A model generated the notes under the pieces. It was not told the origin of the DNA, ran no database searches, and saw only the letters and a list, made by a program, of their open reading frames with translations. This document shows, piece by piece, positions 22,638 to 34,130 of a stretch of DNA of 64,000 bases. Source of the DNA: Strigamia acuminata (taxonomy: Eukaryota; Arthropoda; Chilopoda; Geophilomorpha; Linotaeniidae); NCBI GenBank assembly GCA_949358305.1, contig OX442322.1:3038001-3102000 (forward strand). The letters run 5' to 3'. The translations under genes were made by a program, and so were the position numbers. Every line of letters begins with the position of its first letter. Within the stretch, counting starts at the first letter, position 1.

Positions 22638-24292
22638 TGTGACGGTGACGACCACAACTCCTATCGCATGATAGTACCGGGTATAAGTCGCGTGAATTAG
22701 TGAATAGTAACGAGATAAATAAATACAACAGAGTTATCAAAACAAGACATTTATTGTTATCAAACAATATAAACAAATCTAAAGTTATACAAATGACTAA
22801 TGCCGACATTTGGCAAGTTAAATACAAGTTAAACTATACATGAAATTGGCTGTAAAACAGCCCTGAAATAATATGATTACGGTTATTGGTGATCCGGGGT
22901 TCGGGAACGGCAAAACGCCCGCTCGACCGAGTTATAGATGTCGTCTGCGATAGCCGGGCTGGCTGTGTCCTCGCGGCTTCCGTCGGCGCTTCGTAATCGT
23001 GGAACTGGTTCCTTCGTGCTCCTGGTTCGTGTCTGGTGTAACGGTCCGTGTAATGCTTCTTGGTTCGATCCGAGAGGTGCGGTTGACTCATGTGCACCGC
23101 CACAACTAGGGTTGGAAATTGGTAATGAATAAATGAAGTCATTTATTCGCCAAGGTTCCGCTTGCGAATTATATTTAATTCGCGATGTTGTGAGTTTAAT
23201 AAATTAACTCAATAAATTGTATTCAATTTATTGTTACGAATTTGATTCGTCATACAGTGAAATAAGTCTCGTGACTTACTTCGGTTGTTAACTTGTTGCC
23301 AAGTTTAAACAATTAAGGTGTATTTATCAACTACAAAATATAATAAAGGTTAAACATCGCAACACACAATTGCCGTCAAAGTTCGCCTTGCTGAGCAGAA
23401 CAGTATCGCGCGTGCCCTAAATAACAGTGCGGTGAGAGACGGCACTGGTATTCAGGGGGATATAGCCCGCAGTTCTGCACAACAGAATTAATCACCCGAG
23501 ATACTACTCATAAGTAGACTGCTTTGGCACCATCACCGAAGAGATATAACTTTCCCAAACACATAGTGCTACTGGCGGTAACTGCATGTTTTGCATGCAG
23601 ACTACTTTGGCACCATCAAGTGATGGAGTCAATCTCTTTCAGTAACAGTGCTACTAACGGTTACTAAATACTTTGGTATCACACGTGATTCTATTGTCCG
23701 ACCACGAGGATACTTATGCGGGAGGCTTTCTCCTCGGCAAGACCGTTTGACGGAAACATTAACAGTCCGAACTTCGCCTTCAGTTGACGGGGGTTGCATG
23801 GCTCAGCAGAGCCATGCTATGCATGGACCGGTAGGCCCATGCCCTGAGTAAGAAACAGTTATTTGACATGCGGGACATACCAAATAACCAGAAATCAAGA
23901 ACTGACTTAACTTCCTGTTGTCAGGGAGTTTTATACTCGGTGGGATTAGGTTCCACCAATCTCGTATCGCAGGAAGTGGATACGGAGATGCAAATTGGGA
24001 TTATGTTAATCTTTTAGCATAAACCGGAACTGGATACCGGGGACAGGAAATGGATACACAGAACGGAAATACATTCAAAACCGTGTTCCTCGTCATGTAT
24101 CGGTGATAAAGCAGTAACGCCTATTTTATCTTCTTAAGTATTGATAATATACCTTTATATTATCGATGTGAATCACATTTGGTCGTATCAGACATAATAA
24201 TATGTTTGTGAACTATTTATATGGGAAATAGTAAGCTCGAGGTTGAATTTGCCGCTAGTACTAGTGGCGCCATCTATTGCTAATTTGTCACA
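22638..24292 (-). repeat. 3' LTR of element C (1655 bp)
   Basis: The + strand ends are TGTGACGG and TTGTCACA, with six-base inverted repeats. A CTCF-like block lies at 24261-24280 near the LTR start on the minus strand. Confidence 0.95.
24261..24280 (-). promoter_or_regulatory. CTCF-like motif in element C LTR
   Basis: On the minus strand GCAATAGATGGCGCCACTAG resembles the CTCF core. The other LTR has the same block at 35754-35773. Confidence 0.35.
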
Positions 24293-24302
24293 CATCCCCC
24301 TT
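24293..24302 (-). other. Polypurine tract of element C
   Basis: On the minus strand AAGGGGGATG lies directly before the 3' LTR. Confidence 0.75.
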
Positions 24303-24655
24303 AATAACTAAACATATACTCTTATATTTTATGTTATTCTTTAGGAATATCATTTGTGCCAAATTTATCCATATTAATAAATATTTTATTTCCAATACTT
24401 ATAAGGCCCACGAGTGTTTTTAATAAACATGTTCTTATCCTTAGGATGCTCAAAAATGTTTTTATTTTCTCTTTTTAGAGACGGTTATAAAAATAATTTG
24501 GTTATTATTAAAACAATAAACATGAAGTCATTTTCGTATAACGGAAAAGCACTTCTTACAAAAATCTTAATTAAAGAATTTTCCGGTTACATATTATATC
24601 TTTTTATCACAGAACACACAAACAAACTGCTAATTGTTTAAATTCGAAATACCGC

Positions 24656-26266
24656 TTATTCTTGACCTTTTTCGGTCTCCGTGGCGGGCTTTTGCCTATC
24701 CTTCGAAGAGGAGCTTTTGCCACGTTTCTTGGCGGGAAGAGGTTCTTCCGGTTGCCGATCTATGAAGAATGCAGCGGTCGCAACAACTTCCGTGGCGATG
24801 GGAGTCTCGGGTGCTTTATCCCCTGCTTCAGGCTGATCAGTCGATCCGTCTTCTTCATCGATCATTTTCTTGAGATCTTCGTAGATGTCAATCACCGGGG
24901 GCAAAACCAAAATCCAGCCTTCGCATATTTGATTTTTCATCTCAGCTGCGATTTTTCCCACGAGCAAATTCCAAAGGTGCTCCAAAATGTTGAAGCCCTC
25001 AACGCGACGTGGATTCAAGATCATTTGCATGATCCGGGTCACGTATCCTACCGTTATTTGATCGGGAAGACCCGTAATCAATTGGCGAGAAATTATTATC
25101 GCAAGTCGAGCTACGATGGGATAGTAGTATTCGACCTCCCAAACGAATAACTGTCCTATCTTGGTGTTCGGGGGAACTTGGTAGGGTTCGATTAAGAATT
25201 CGTTCGAAATCCCGTGTTCCGCGATATTTGGCATGGGAACCAATGCGGTTTCTTCCGTTTGGGTCGCGTTATCTACGCAGACAACACTTGGCATTTTTTC
25301 CAAACCCATTTGAAGGCCAAGGGGCGTTCTTCGCGAATTCATAAATTCGGGATCCTCGTATACAGCTTTGCCATCGTTAGATAATAAAGCTTTACAAAGG
25401 TGGCAGGTTGCCCATTTTCGGGGTATTGGATCGAACAAACCTTTAACCACGAATGAAACAAACTTTGGGTTCCAGGGTTGGATTTTTAATCGTCTTTTCG
25501 ATCCGAAACAATTCCCGCACGATGCCAAATGGCATCCTGTCCCGGAGCCGGACATCCAGCCGACCCCGAAACAAAAGGGGCACGGTATTTCGCCCTTCGC
25601 GAGCTCCAAATTGTCGTGTGGAATTCCCAATTCCAGGTCGCGATCGCAGGCGGCTTTTCGACGTAGTGCCTTTTCTTGCTTATTAGCTGCTCTTTGTTGA
25701 ACAGTCATCGGCTGCAGTTTGGGGGCTCTGGTAGACACAAACGTACGTTTCCCTCTAGCCATATTATGTCTAGGAGTATACACTACTTCGCGCGAAGTCG
25801 TGGGTGGCGGCGAGTCGTAATGAACGTACTCTCGCTGTTTACGTTTGTTGTCTTGATGGCGATTTCCTTCGGGATTTCGATTCGCCTCTAATTGGACAAT
25901 CTCGTCCAGACTTCTCTCATGAGAGGTCGATGAATCGTTCATTCGACTCGTACTTGGTTTATGGACCGGCTGTAAAGGATGGCTTTTGGAGAAACTGTCC
26001 TTTTTTGGTATAATGAAGGTTTCTTGGGTAACCTCCATCGCCGTTTTGGGTACAGCCGTTTTTGGACGAATTTCCTTTGGGAGAGCCTCTGGGTTGTTTC
26101 GGGCCCATGTTAATATGTCCCATCCTTTTTGGTCGAGCACAATAGGAGTATTTGGCGCTCCCGGGATTGTTACGATGGTCGGGTTGACCGTGGGTGTATC
26201 GTCTTCCTCCGAAGAGCTCGACTGAATCACAATTCGCCGCTTTTTAATTGGTATCTTCTTGACCAT
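24656..26266 (-). CDS. Element C ORF3, accessory protein with cysteine motif
   Basis: The first ATG (MVKKIPIKKRR, basic) lies 4 nt after a TATATTTGTAG acceptor, so a spliced message is likely. The frame of about 536 residues is open. The N-terminal third is polar and Ser/Glu-rich. A cysteine-rich segment follows: CPFCFGVGW, then GCHLASCGNCFG, a CxxCxGxG pair like the zinc sites of DnaJ-type domains. ORF3 of element F has a matching segment. The C-terminal half is helical and ends with EGWILVLPP (Trp codon 24914-24916), the domain shared with A, B and F. The tail is acidic then basic. No membrane segment or signal peptide is visible, so it is not an envelope. Function unknown. Confidence 0.7.
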   Translation of the reverse strand: MVKKIPIKKRRIVIQSSSSEEDDTPTVNPTIVTIPGAPNTPIVLDQKGWDILTWARNNPEALPKEIRPKTAVPKTAMEVTQETFIIPKKDSFSKSHPLQPVHKPSTSRMNDSSTSHERSLDEIVQLEANRNPEGNRHQDNKRKQREYVHYDSPPPTTSREVVYTPRHNMARGKRTFVSTRAPKLQPMTVQQRAANKQEKALRRKAACDRDLELGIPHDNLELAKGEIPCPFCFGVGWMSGSGTGCHLASCGNCFGSKRRLKIQPWNPKFVSFVVKGLFDPIPRKWATCHLCKALLSNDGKAVYEDPEFMNSRRTPLGLQMGLEKMPSVVCVDNATQTEETALVPMPNIAEHGISNEFLIEPYQVPPNTKIGQLFVWEVEYYYPIVARLAIIISRQLITGLPDQITVGYVTRIMQMILNPRRVEGFNILEHLWNLLVGKIAAEMKNQICEGWILVLPPVIDIYEDLKKMIDEEDGSTDQPEAGDKAPETPIATEVVATAAFFIDRQPEEPLPAKKRGKSSSSKDRQKPATETEKGQE

Positions 26267-26270
26267 AATT

Positions 26271-26617
26271 CTACAAATATAGAACACGTTTTAGTTTTAT
26301 TTGCAATACTTTTGTATGCGCGCGCCCTCTATTGAGAAGACGCGTAACTCAATTTACGAATTTTATAATTATAATTCGTTACAACTTTATACTTTCGTGT
26401 ATTGATAATTTTATCGAACTTACGAAAATGTCCTGCTTCCTTTAGAAGCGTAGCTTGTAGAATTCTAAGTATAGTCGCTTCGACGATAACTTGGAGTTTA
26501 GAGCACGTGGCTTTCAAATCCTCCGCCGCTAATAAACGAATTCCGCTGGTTTGTATTTCTTTAAATATAAAGAGATGTCATGATATATATATTAATTCAT
26601 ATGTATAATCATCATAC
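26271..26617 (-). other. Possible intron before element C ORF3
   Basis: A minus-strand donor AATACAG|GTATGATG at 26617 and the acceptor at 26271 would join an upstream leader to the ORF3 ATG. The upstream block is open but lacks an ATG, so it may be untranslated. The rest of 26267-26853 shows nothing else. Confidence 0.35.
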
Positions 26618-26853
26618 CTGTATTCTTTGTTTAATGGCTAACAATATCGACGCAATTGTTCGTGATTTTTGTTGAATTCGACGAAGTTCTTCTTCTCTCA
26701 CGTGTGTGTTAGAAGACTGAATATAGAACGAATCTTTTACTCTCTACCCGGGGTCATAATTTATCAGGTGACTTCGCGAATTTTCGATTTGAATATTCAA
26801 TATCTGATTTAAATCAATATCTTTTAGAATATTCTTTTTATATTTAGAATCTT

Positions 26854-29800
26854 TTAACGACGTTCTTGAATCATCTGCACAAAATCCGTAGTATATTTCG
26901 GATTTGGCTTCGAAGTTCTTTTCGGTCTCGAGATTATCTCCGGAAGGTCAGCTGTTCGCTTCCGTTTATTTGAGTTATTACTTCGTGGATCGATAATCTC
27001 GTTTCCATTTTCATTTGAGGTAGGAATTATTCTTTCTTCTTGTTCAAGACTTTCTTGAGGAAGTTCTTCCATATCTTTTTCAAGATTTTCACGAGAGGTT
27101 TCTTCCATATCTTGATTATCTAATTCTTGTGAATTAGATTCGTTAAATTCGGAATTTGCCGACATCCAATCAGGGTTTGGATGATCTTTCAGTTTTCCTT
27201 TTTTCTGACCCAGAGTCCATGTCTCAATCGGGTATGAAGGGATATACGGGGTGAGATCATCCGTATTTATTGATGGTTCAATTGAATCATCTAATAATTT
27301 TCGTAAGGCGTATGCACCTCCTGTTAATACGGCTGTGATTTCCCACGGTCCGTCTCGTTTTTCAGCAAATCCTTTAGTAATGCCTTTGTCTTGATTGGAA
27401 AGAATATGTGTATTCTTCCAGACTAAATCACCTACTTCATATTTGCAAATATGAAATTTATTACGGTGAATTCTGTCGTGTTTCTCGTAATTTAGTTGGA
27501 TCCTACGGTGCATTTCTTGGTGTGCTCTCCGTAAAATCCCGAGTAAATTAAACACGAATTCCTCAGGGTTATTTTTATCGAATTTATTCGCGTGTTGAAT
27601 AATTCGCGGGTCGAAAGGTAGTGTTACTATTCTTCCCGTATTTAATAAAAATGGCGTCGATCCGGTTGCTTCGGATTTTGCCGTTCTGGATGCAAATGCA
27701 AATTCATTCAGAAAACGTGGCCAGTGAGAGTGCACATCAGAATAAATCGCAAGCATTATTTTGATATCTCTGTTTGCCCGTTCTGTGGGGTTGGCCTGAG
27801 CATGATAAGGACTTATATGAGTCATTTTAATGTTATGCCTTTTACAGAAACCCTCATAGATGGTGGATGCGAACTGTTTTCCATTATCACTGATAATTTT
27901 CCTGGGGTATCCCCATCTATGTACGATATCACCTAACTTTGTTATAATTGCTTCACTTGAAGCTTTGCTTAATGGGGCTAATTCTACCCATTTAGTACAT
28001 TGATCAATTCCTACTAAAATATATTTATGTTGGTATTGACCAGCGGGTTTGGGACCCATGAAGTCTAAACAAAGAACTTCCCATGGCTGTGCCATATTGT
28101 GAGGAGTATAACTCGCTCTGTGTTTTCGGTGTTGACTAGGTTTGTATTGTTGGCAATGAACACAACTACGAACATAATTACACGTGTCCTTGCTCATTTT
28201 TGGCCAATAATAAATGAGTTTCGCTCGTTCGAGCGTTTTACTCATCCCTGCGTGTCCACTTAACGGATGTCCGTGGCATGCGAACAACACTCGTCGTACT
28301 AAAGACGGTGGAATCACTGCCTTAAATCCGTTGCCGGAATCATTTAATTCTTCTTCAAATGTTGGTTTGAAGAAGATTAACATTTCAGAGTCATTACTAT
28401 TCTCATCTTCATTATCATGATTTTCTTTGAAATCTAGTTGGTAGCCTTTGATGTCTTTCATCCATCGCTTTGTTTTCTTATTCCTTCTTTGCTCAACTTC
28501 ATCTAATTTTAGGTGAGTTATTATTTTTCTACATTCATAGTCTTTGAGCTGAGCTTCGATGATTTCTGCTCTGGTAGGAGGAACTATACTTAGTACTTCG
28601 GTTAAAGCACTAAATAAAGTTTCTGGTTCTACATGACCTTTCTCCCCCTTTTCCAAAGAATTATTTAATTTTTTGGAATAATCAAACTTTACTGACACGT
28701 TTGTTAAGAACTGACAGGGTTTTGGTTCTTCTCTACGAGTAACTTCTTTATTTCCGTCCCATTCGGGCCAGAATTGAGTTATTTCTGTGGGTTCGATGTA
28801 ATCATCCTTCGGAATGTCTTCAATACTCAAAGGAGCTCTTGAAAATGCGTCTGCGACTTGATTTTGAGTACCACGACGATACTTAATTTTAAAGGCGCCG
28901 CATTGCAGTTTAATTGCCCATCGGCCAAAACGACCAGAAGGTTCTGGCGTCCCCATTAGCCATTTTAAGGCTTCTGCATCTGACTCCAGGGTGAAAGACG
29001 TGTATTCTATGTAAGGGCGAAAACGTTCTACAGCCCATACTACCGCTAGACACTCTAGTTCGGGAGTAGTGTAACGTTGCTCGGCTCCTCGAAGTACGCG
29101 ACTAGCGTAAGCTACGGGTCTTGGAGTTTTAATCCATTTGTCCTTGTTTTTATCAAGAAAGTCCACATCTTGGCATAACACTGCTCCTAATCCTGAATGT
29201 GAAGCGTCTGTTAGAATCACAAAGGGTTCGAGCATATTAGGCATTAACAAAACTTGAGTTTCGTCGCATAAGATGTCTTTAATTTTTTCGAAAGCGTCTA
29301 TTTGCTCTTGTCCCCAGACAAAGGTTGCTTTCTCGTGCATTATGCTAGTCAGTGGAGTAGCAATTTCACCGTGGTTAGGAATAAACTTCCTAAAGAAATT
29401 TGCCAACCCGTGAAACCTTTGTACATCTTTCGATGTTTTTGGGGTGGGAAATTTTCGTACTGACGCGATTTTATCAGGATCCGGGGCCAATCCATTTGGC
29501 GTGATTAGGTGTCCCAGAAATTTTAGTGTAGTTCTGCCGAACTTAGACTTTTCTTTATTTACGGACAAGTTTGCTTTGTCTAGTCGTTCTAATACATCTT
29601 TAATATGACCGAGATGTTGATCCCAAGTCCGAGAAAAGATAATTACATCGTCTAAATAGACTAATGCATGTTTATATAACGCGTCACCCATAACTTGTTC
29701 CATTAGGGCTTGAAATGTACAAGGCGCGTTACATAACCCAAATGGCATACGTACAAATTGATAGTTGCCTTTCGGGGTATAGAAAGCAGTTTTCTGCTTA

Positions 29801-31020
29801 TCTTCGTCTTCCATCTCTACTTGATAATATCCTTTTGTAAGGTCAAGTGAGGTGAAGTATTTTGCCTGATTAGTATTGTGCATGAGCAAATCAATACTGG
29901 GCATTTGGATTGCATTGACCTCGGTGATCGCATTTAGCCATCGGTAATCAATACATAACCTATATGTGCCATTTGGTTTGGCAACTATTACGGGATGACT
30001 TATGTAAGGTCCCGTAGCTTTCTCAATGAGGTTCTCTGCTTCTAGTTCTTCAACTAGCTTGGTCATAATAGCAATTTTAGCTGGATTGTACATGCGAAAC
30101 GGTTGTTTTTTCCATTTTGCGTCCTTTTTAAACGTAATTTTATGCCTAGCAAGGTTCGTACAACCAACTTTGTCCCGAAAGACGTGCTTGATTCCAGAAA
30201 TTACTTCTAGTAATTTGGTCTTATCCTCGTCGGAACAATCACAATCTTTCACCAACAATTCTTCCCAATTGTCGGGTGTATGAGTGACTGTTCCATCGTC
30301 TCTTAGTGTGCGTAACCTCGCTAGACTGTCATTAAATTCGTTATCCACGTAAGGCGCAGTCCAACCAGGTTTGTTGTCACAGTCAAATACAGCTCGTGCT
30401 GGATTTAAATTAATTGTTGTACGACGCATAAAATTGTGTCCTAAAATTAGGCCACACACATTTCGGTCTAAAATGATGAAATTCATTGGAGTGAATTCTA
30501 CTCCATCTGCCCATTGAACACAAAGGGTTATTTGTCCTAGTGGGATATGAGTTATGCCGACGGCACACACTTTCATATTTCGGGGGCAATCTTGAATGAA
30601 GTCAGGGGAGGCACAAGTACTGTCAAGTAATTGTAATCCAATAAAACATTGGGTGGCTCCTGAATCCATTAAAGCATTATAGGTGAGTCCACCTATTGTT
30701 ATTTTCATTCGGGGGTCGTCGCTACTGTTTCCTAAACGTTTGATGCGTTCAACTACTTCAGCTCTCTTGAGCTGATGTTCTTTGACATATTTACGAAGTC
30801 TATGATGTCTAGATAATTTCGAGGAGATATCTAAATTTTCCATCATTGCCTCCAAACTTTCGCATACTCCTCCACTAGAACTAGTGGTTTCCTCTCGAAC
30901 AGGAGGATTTACAGCGCTTTCAATTATTGCATTCAAGGACTCTCGCCAAGATTCGTCCCCCTTATCCGCAGGAAAGAGGTCGTCATCGAATGATGTAAAT
31001 GGATTTTCAGTCTCTTCCAT
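26854..31020 (-). CDS. pol: Element C Pol (protease, RT, RNase H, integrase)
   Basis: 1388 residues from the ATG at 31020. The order is aspartic protease (YNALMDSGATQCFIG, about residue 115), RT (CIDYRWLNAITE; LVYLDDVIIFSR with the YLDD active site), RNase H (ILTDASHSGLGAVL, ELECLAVVWA, NQVADAFSR), integrase zinc finger (HGHPLSGHAGM, CVHCQQYK), core (D in CLDFMGPKP, D in ISDNGKQF, E in NPTERANRDIK) and a C-terminal domain (GDLVWKNTH, EKRDGPWEI). Lengths and spacing are normal for Ty3/Metaviridae. No chromodomain is visible. The frame differs from gag and starts 191 nt after it. It would copy and insert the element. Confidence 0.95.
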   Translation of the reverse strand: MEETENPFTSFDDDLFPADKGDESWRESLNAIIESAVNPPVREETTSSSGGVCESLEAMMENLDISSKLSRHHRLRKYVKEHQLKRAEVVERIKRLGNSSDDPRMKITIGGLTYNALMDSGATQCFIGLQLLDSTCASPDFIQDCPRNMKVCAVGITHIPLGQITLCVQWADGVEFTPMNFIILDRNVCGLILGHNFMRRTTINLNPARAVFDCDNKPGWTAPYVDNEFNDSLARLRTLRDDGTVTHTPDNWEELLVKDCDCSDEDKTKLLEVISGIKHVFRDKVGCTNLARHKITFKKDAKWKKQPFRMYNPAKIAIMTKLVEELEAENLIEKATGPYISHPVIVAKPNGTYRLCIDYRWLNAITEVNAIQMPSIDLLMHNTNQAKYFTSLDLTKGYYQVEMEDEDKQKTAFYTPKGNYQFVRMPFGLCNAPCTFQALMEQVMGDALYKHALVYLDDVIIFSRTWDQHLGHIKDVLERLDKANLSVNKEKSKFGRTTLKFLGHLITPNGLAPDPDKIASVRKFPTPKTSKDVQRFHGLANFFRKFIPNHGEIATPLTSIMHEKATFVWGQEQIDAFEKIKDILCDETQVLLMPNMLEPFVILTDASHSGLGAVLCQDVDFLDKNKDKWIKTPRPVAYASRVLRGAEQRYTTPELECLAVVWAVERFRPYIEYTSFTLESDAEALKWLMGTPEPSGRFGRWAIKLQCGAFKIKYRRGTQNQVADAFSRAPLSIEDIPKDDYIEPTEITQFWPEWDGNKEVTRREEPKPCQFLTNVSVKFDYSKKLNNSLEKGEKGHVEPETLFSALTEVLSIVPPTRAEIIEAQLKDYECRKIITHLKLDEVEQRRNKKTKRWMKDIKGYQLDFKENHDNEDENSNDSEMLIFFKPTFEEELNDSGNGFKAVIPPSLVRRVLFACHGHPLSGHAGMSKTLERAKLIYYWPKMSKDTCNYVRSCVHCQQYKPSQHRKHRASYTPHNMAQPWEVLCLDFMGPKPAGQYQHKYILVGIDQCTKWVELAPLSKASSEAIITKLGDIVHRWGYPRKIISDNGKQFASTIYEGFCKRHNIKMTHISPYHAQANPTERANRDIKIMLAIYSDVHSHWPRFLNEFAFASRTAKSEATGSTPFLLNTGRIVTLPFDPRIIQHANKFDKNNPEEFVFNLLGILRRAHQEMHRRIQLNYEKHDRIHRNKFHICKYEVGDLVWKNTHILSNQDKGITKGFAEKRDGPWEITAVLTGGAYALRKLLDDSIEPSINTDDLTPYIPSYPIETWTLGQKKGKLKDHPNPDWMSANSEFNESNSQELDNQDMEETSRENLEKDMEELPQESLEQEERIIPTSNENGNEIIDPRSNNSNKRKRTADLPEIISRPKRTSKPNPKYTTDFVQMIQERR

Positions 31021-31211
31021 TGAAAAAGGAGTGTTGGGATAAGGTTCCTTAAATACATACTTTGGATTCCTTTTCCTAGTTCTACGATTAGGTCGTTTAA
31101 TTTCCTCATCTTGAATTACTAATTTGTTCAGAGTTTCGTTTAGAACATTTTCTATTTCTGAGGATAATGTATTACTCTGGTTTTTTAGGGGGTTTTCGGT
31201 AACCCCCTCTA

Positions 31212-33323
31212 CTAGTTTTTTGGAGTCGGTGGACCTTCAATCGCCAAAGGCGGAGTGGTCGCATTTTTTGGATCCAAAAATTTAGTGAATAAGTCCGACA
31301 TGGATTTTGTCATACTAGTTTGCATAGTAGTTTTGAAGTCTTCAAGCTTTTGGTCCAAAGATTCAGCGGTCACCCAATTTTGTCTCTGTCGTTTAAAAAG
31401 ATCAGAGGCGGGATTGGTATTGGTATTATTACCAGTACCTTGGGGCTTGTCCTGAACAAATTTTCTTTTTTGTAACAAAGGACATTCCCTCTTAAAGTGT
31501 CCTGGTTGATTGCAATGGAAGCATTTTCCAGTTGCTTTCTCCGATAGGGCACATACCATGTTGTTGAATCCAACATCGTTTTCAAGATTGTCTGTCTCGT
31601 CAGATTCCATAGGTACAACTTCTGGTTCGGCGTTCAACGTCTGAGTAGATCGTATGAGTGGGCGCGAACTCCTGGCGTCTTTACCTTTTTGAGTATTTGA
31701 CGGGGCAGTTTCGTCCTCTTTATTGGCAATAGTGTCTACACTAGCATTTTGGGCTTCGAAAAGAGCCCTATTCTGCCGGACAAATTGAAATATGTCATTA
31801 AATGATTCTTCATAAAGACCTCTATCGATTATTCGATTGTAACTAACTAAATTCAAGTTCTCGAGAAGAGTGGGGGCTTCATCTCTTTTTGAATAAGATC
31901 CTTGAGCTTGTTTAAATCTCAAAAGAAATGTATAGAGTGGCTCTTCTGGGCCCTGGATTAAATTTCGAAGCTTTCGGGCTCGAGTGACAGGGATCATGTC
32001 AAACTCCGCCAAAAATAACTTTTCGAAAGTTTTCCAGTCAACAAATTTGTCGATGTTATCGGTATGCCATTCGTGGGCTATACCAGATAAATAAGTTGGT
32101 ACTCCGCGTTTTACCATCTCATCCAGAGTTAAGCCTTTAGCGACAGCGACTGTTTTGGCTGTAGCTAAAAATTTAGCCACGTCCTTCTGTTTTCCATCGA
32201 AAACAGGCATATCCTGACCTTTGAAAAAGGTTTTGCTCGAATTGTTTGCATTATTATTTTGCTGTGCATTATTCTGCATAAATTGTTGTACTTGCTGTGC
32301 ACAATCAGTTTGAATATTTCGCACATGGGTAAGGATGGCTCCCAAGTCGTCGGTGGAAAATCTCGCTTGAGATGAACTACCAGCGGAGGATGCCGAACCA
32401 GAATTATGTTCAAAATTGGGCAGATTTCCCTTAGGGACCTGATTGTCCTGGGGGATTTCTTTCCTTGGAGGAACATAATTCTCATACTGTGTATGATTGC
32501 CAGATGGTACTTGTTGTCCATGTGGAACACTACTTTTATTTTGTACACGTTCTGGGGGTGTCTGGTTTGAACGAGTCCTTCCCGCTGGTAAATTTTGAAT
32601 AACGGGGGACGGTGAGATCGGATCGGATCTCCTTGGAGTTCGATTTGACACTCTTTTTGACTGCGTTGGGGGGACAAACTGTCCTTTCCCCGGTGTCGGG
32701 GGGACATAATGTCTATTTCCAGATGTTGGAGTAACATACTGTCTGTGTCCAGAGTTTTGGGAGACATTTTGTCTATTCCCCGAAGTTTGAGGGATAAAAC
32801 CCGAATTACTATTGTTAATCGTTCGATTAACACTAGTCGATCTAGACCTTGGTTTGGCTAGATTTAAAGGACTATTAGAGCTGGGTGTTCTTTGTCCAGA
32901 ACTTTGTTGACTACGGGATCGGCTAAATGATGGTTCGCGTACCATTCTATCGTTTAGCTGGGGAGTCGACACTATCCGGGCTTGATATCCCAACCTCTTT
33001 TTAGGAGAGGGAAAGTCCAGCTTACGATTCGTGGGAATCGTTTTTCGTGGGGTTCGGTGTGAAGTCCGCGAATGCCGACTTTCGTTCTCCGAATCTTCAT
33101 CTTCATCGGGTCTAATTCTCTGATTTCTTTTCTCAAGTACGCGTACATGATTAACCGCTTCGGTTATTGTTTTGAAATCAACCCGATTCAGATTATAGAG
33201 TTGACAGTACTCTGTCAAATCGTCCGGAATTAAATCCGTTTGGTCTTCGAGTCGGACGTAACTATTTTCCAAGTTTCCGTCATCAACTTCTCGTTCATTC
33301 ATATGAATGTTTTCGTCAGACAT
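31212..33323 (-). CDS. gag: Element C Gag
   Basis: The first ATG is at 33323 (MSDENIHMNEREVDD), giving about 703 residues. The N-terminal half is polar, rich in Ser, Pro, Gln and Arg, with several repeats of a GNR.YV.P type at about 32680-32790. The capsid-like domain contains SGIAHEWHTDNIDKFVDW and FEKLFLAEF, the retrotransposon gag signature. A canonical CX2CX4HX4C knuckle (CFHCNQPGHFKREC) lies near 31500. It would form particles and bind genomic RNA. Codon frame is fully open. Confidence 0.92.
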   Translation of the reverse strand: MSDENIHMNEREVDDGNLENSYVRLEDQTDLIPDDLTEYCQLYNLNRVDFKTITEAVNHVRVLEKRNQRIRPDEDEDSENESRHSRTSHRTPRKTIPTNRKLDFPSPKKRLGYQARIVSTPQLNDRMVREPSFSRSRSQQSSGQRTPSSNSPLNLAKPRSRSTSVNRTINNSNSGFIPQTSGNRQNVSQNSGHRQYVTPTSGNRHYVPPTPGKGQFVPPTQSKRVSNRTPRRSDPISPSPVIQNLPAGRTRSNQTPPERVQNKSSVPHGQQVPSGNHTQYENYVPPRKEIPQDNQVPKGNLPNFEHNSGSASSAGSSSQARFSTDDLGAILTHVRNIQTDCAQQVQQFMQNNAQQNNNANNSSKTFFKGQDMPVFDGKQKDVAKFLATAKTVAVAKGLTLDEMVKRGVPTYLSGIAHEWHTDNIDKFVDWKTFEKLFLAEFDMIPVTRARKLRNLIQGPEEPLYTFLLRFKQAQGSYSKRDEAPTLLENLNLVSYNRIIDRGLYEESFNDIFQFVRQNRALFEAQNASVDTIANKEDETAPSNTQKGKDARSSRPLIRSTQTLNAEPEVVPMESDETDNLENDVGFNNMVCALSEKATGKCFHCNQPGHFKRECPLLQKRKFVQDKPQGTGNNTNTNPASDLFKRQRQNWVTAESLDQKLEDFKTTMQTSMTKSMSDLFTKFLDPKNATTPPLAIEGPPTPKN

Positions 33324-34110
33324 GATAAAAGTTTTAAATTCTTTATTACTAAAGAACGATAACACACTTTATACAAAATACACTTCAAAATAACAATACA
33401 CTTCGTTAAGGTTAAGTTTAAACTCCACGTGCTGGGTAAACGTGTTAAACTATCGATAAATTTTAAACAATCAAATGAATCCTACTACAAGTAAACTAGC
33501 GTCGGGTGAGAATGCGCTTTAAACTATTTGTTAAAATAATAGATGAAATACACTTAACTTTAGCTGGTTTACGGCGTGGAAAATTCGAATCGGGACTGAA
33601 CGGGACGGCGTGGTCAAGATGGCTACTGGAGCACGTGTCTGCAGGTCTGGTCTGGATACGAATGGTCGTCTGTAGACTGGATCCGCGTGGCATCGAGGAT
33701 CGATAATCCTTAAATCCCTCGACACTTTATTGGTGGAAAGTTATTTTATCCAATGATAAAATGGAAACTAATCCTTTATTTTAGTAGTTTTCTACTACGT
33801 CCGCACTTTGGCCTGGTCAATCTCGTTACTGATTGGATATTTCTTACGAAAATATTCAACTAACATTGAAATTTTACCAAGCCTTTTTTCGTGAAAATTA
33901 AAATTAATTTTACTTCGATTTTAAGTGTTTTTTTCAACACAACGAAACTTTCCCTTTAATGTTAGAGTTCTTACGAATCCCAACGTTCTTAAAGAGGATT
34001 CCCTACTTCGTAAAAGCAGAGACATATAAAAATGTTTTGAAATGTTATACTCTTTATTTATCTCAATTTTCACTTTTATTTAAATTCGGTAAATTTAAAC
34101 TTTGCAACCT
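33324..34110 (-). other. 5' untranslated leader of element C
   Basis: AT-rich sequence between PBS and gag with no supported gene. It probably contains the packaging signal, which I cannot locate. Confidence 0.6.
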
Positions 34111-34128
34111 ATCTCGGTGGGACCTCCA
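34111..34128 (-). other. PBS of element C, tRNA-Gln
   Basis: The + strand ATCTCGGTGGGACCTCCA equals the 3' end of metazoan tRNA-Gln(UUG) with CCA, as I recall it. It lies two bases from the 5' LTR. Confidence 0.85.
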
Positions 34129-34130
34129 CG

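Noticed and set aside
34111-34128. tRNA gene
   Set aside because: Only the 3' end complementarity expected of a PBS is present; no cloverleaf. The same applies to 8475, 36544, 46597 and 53976.
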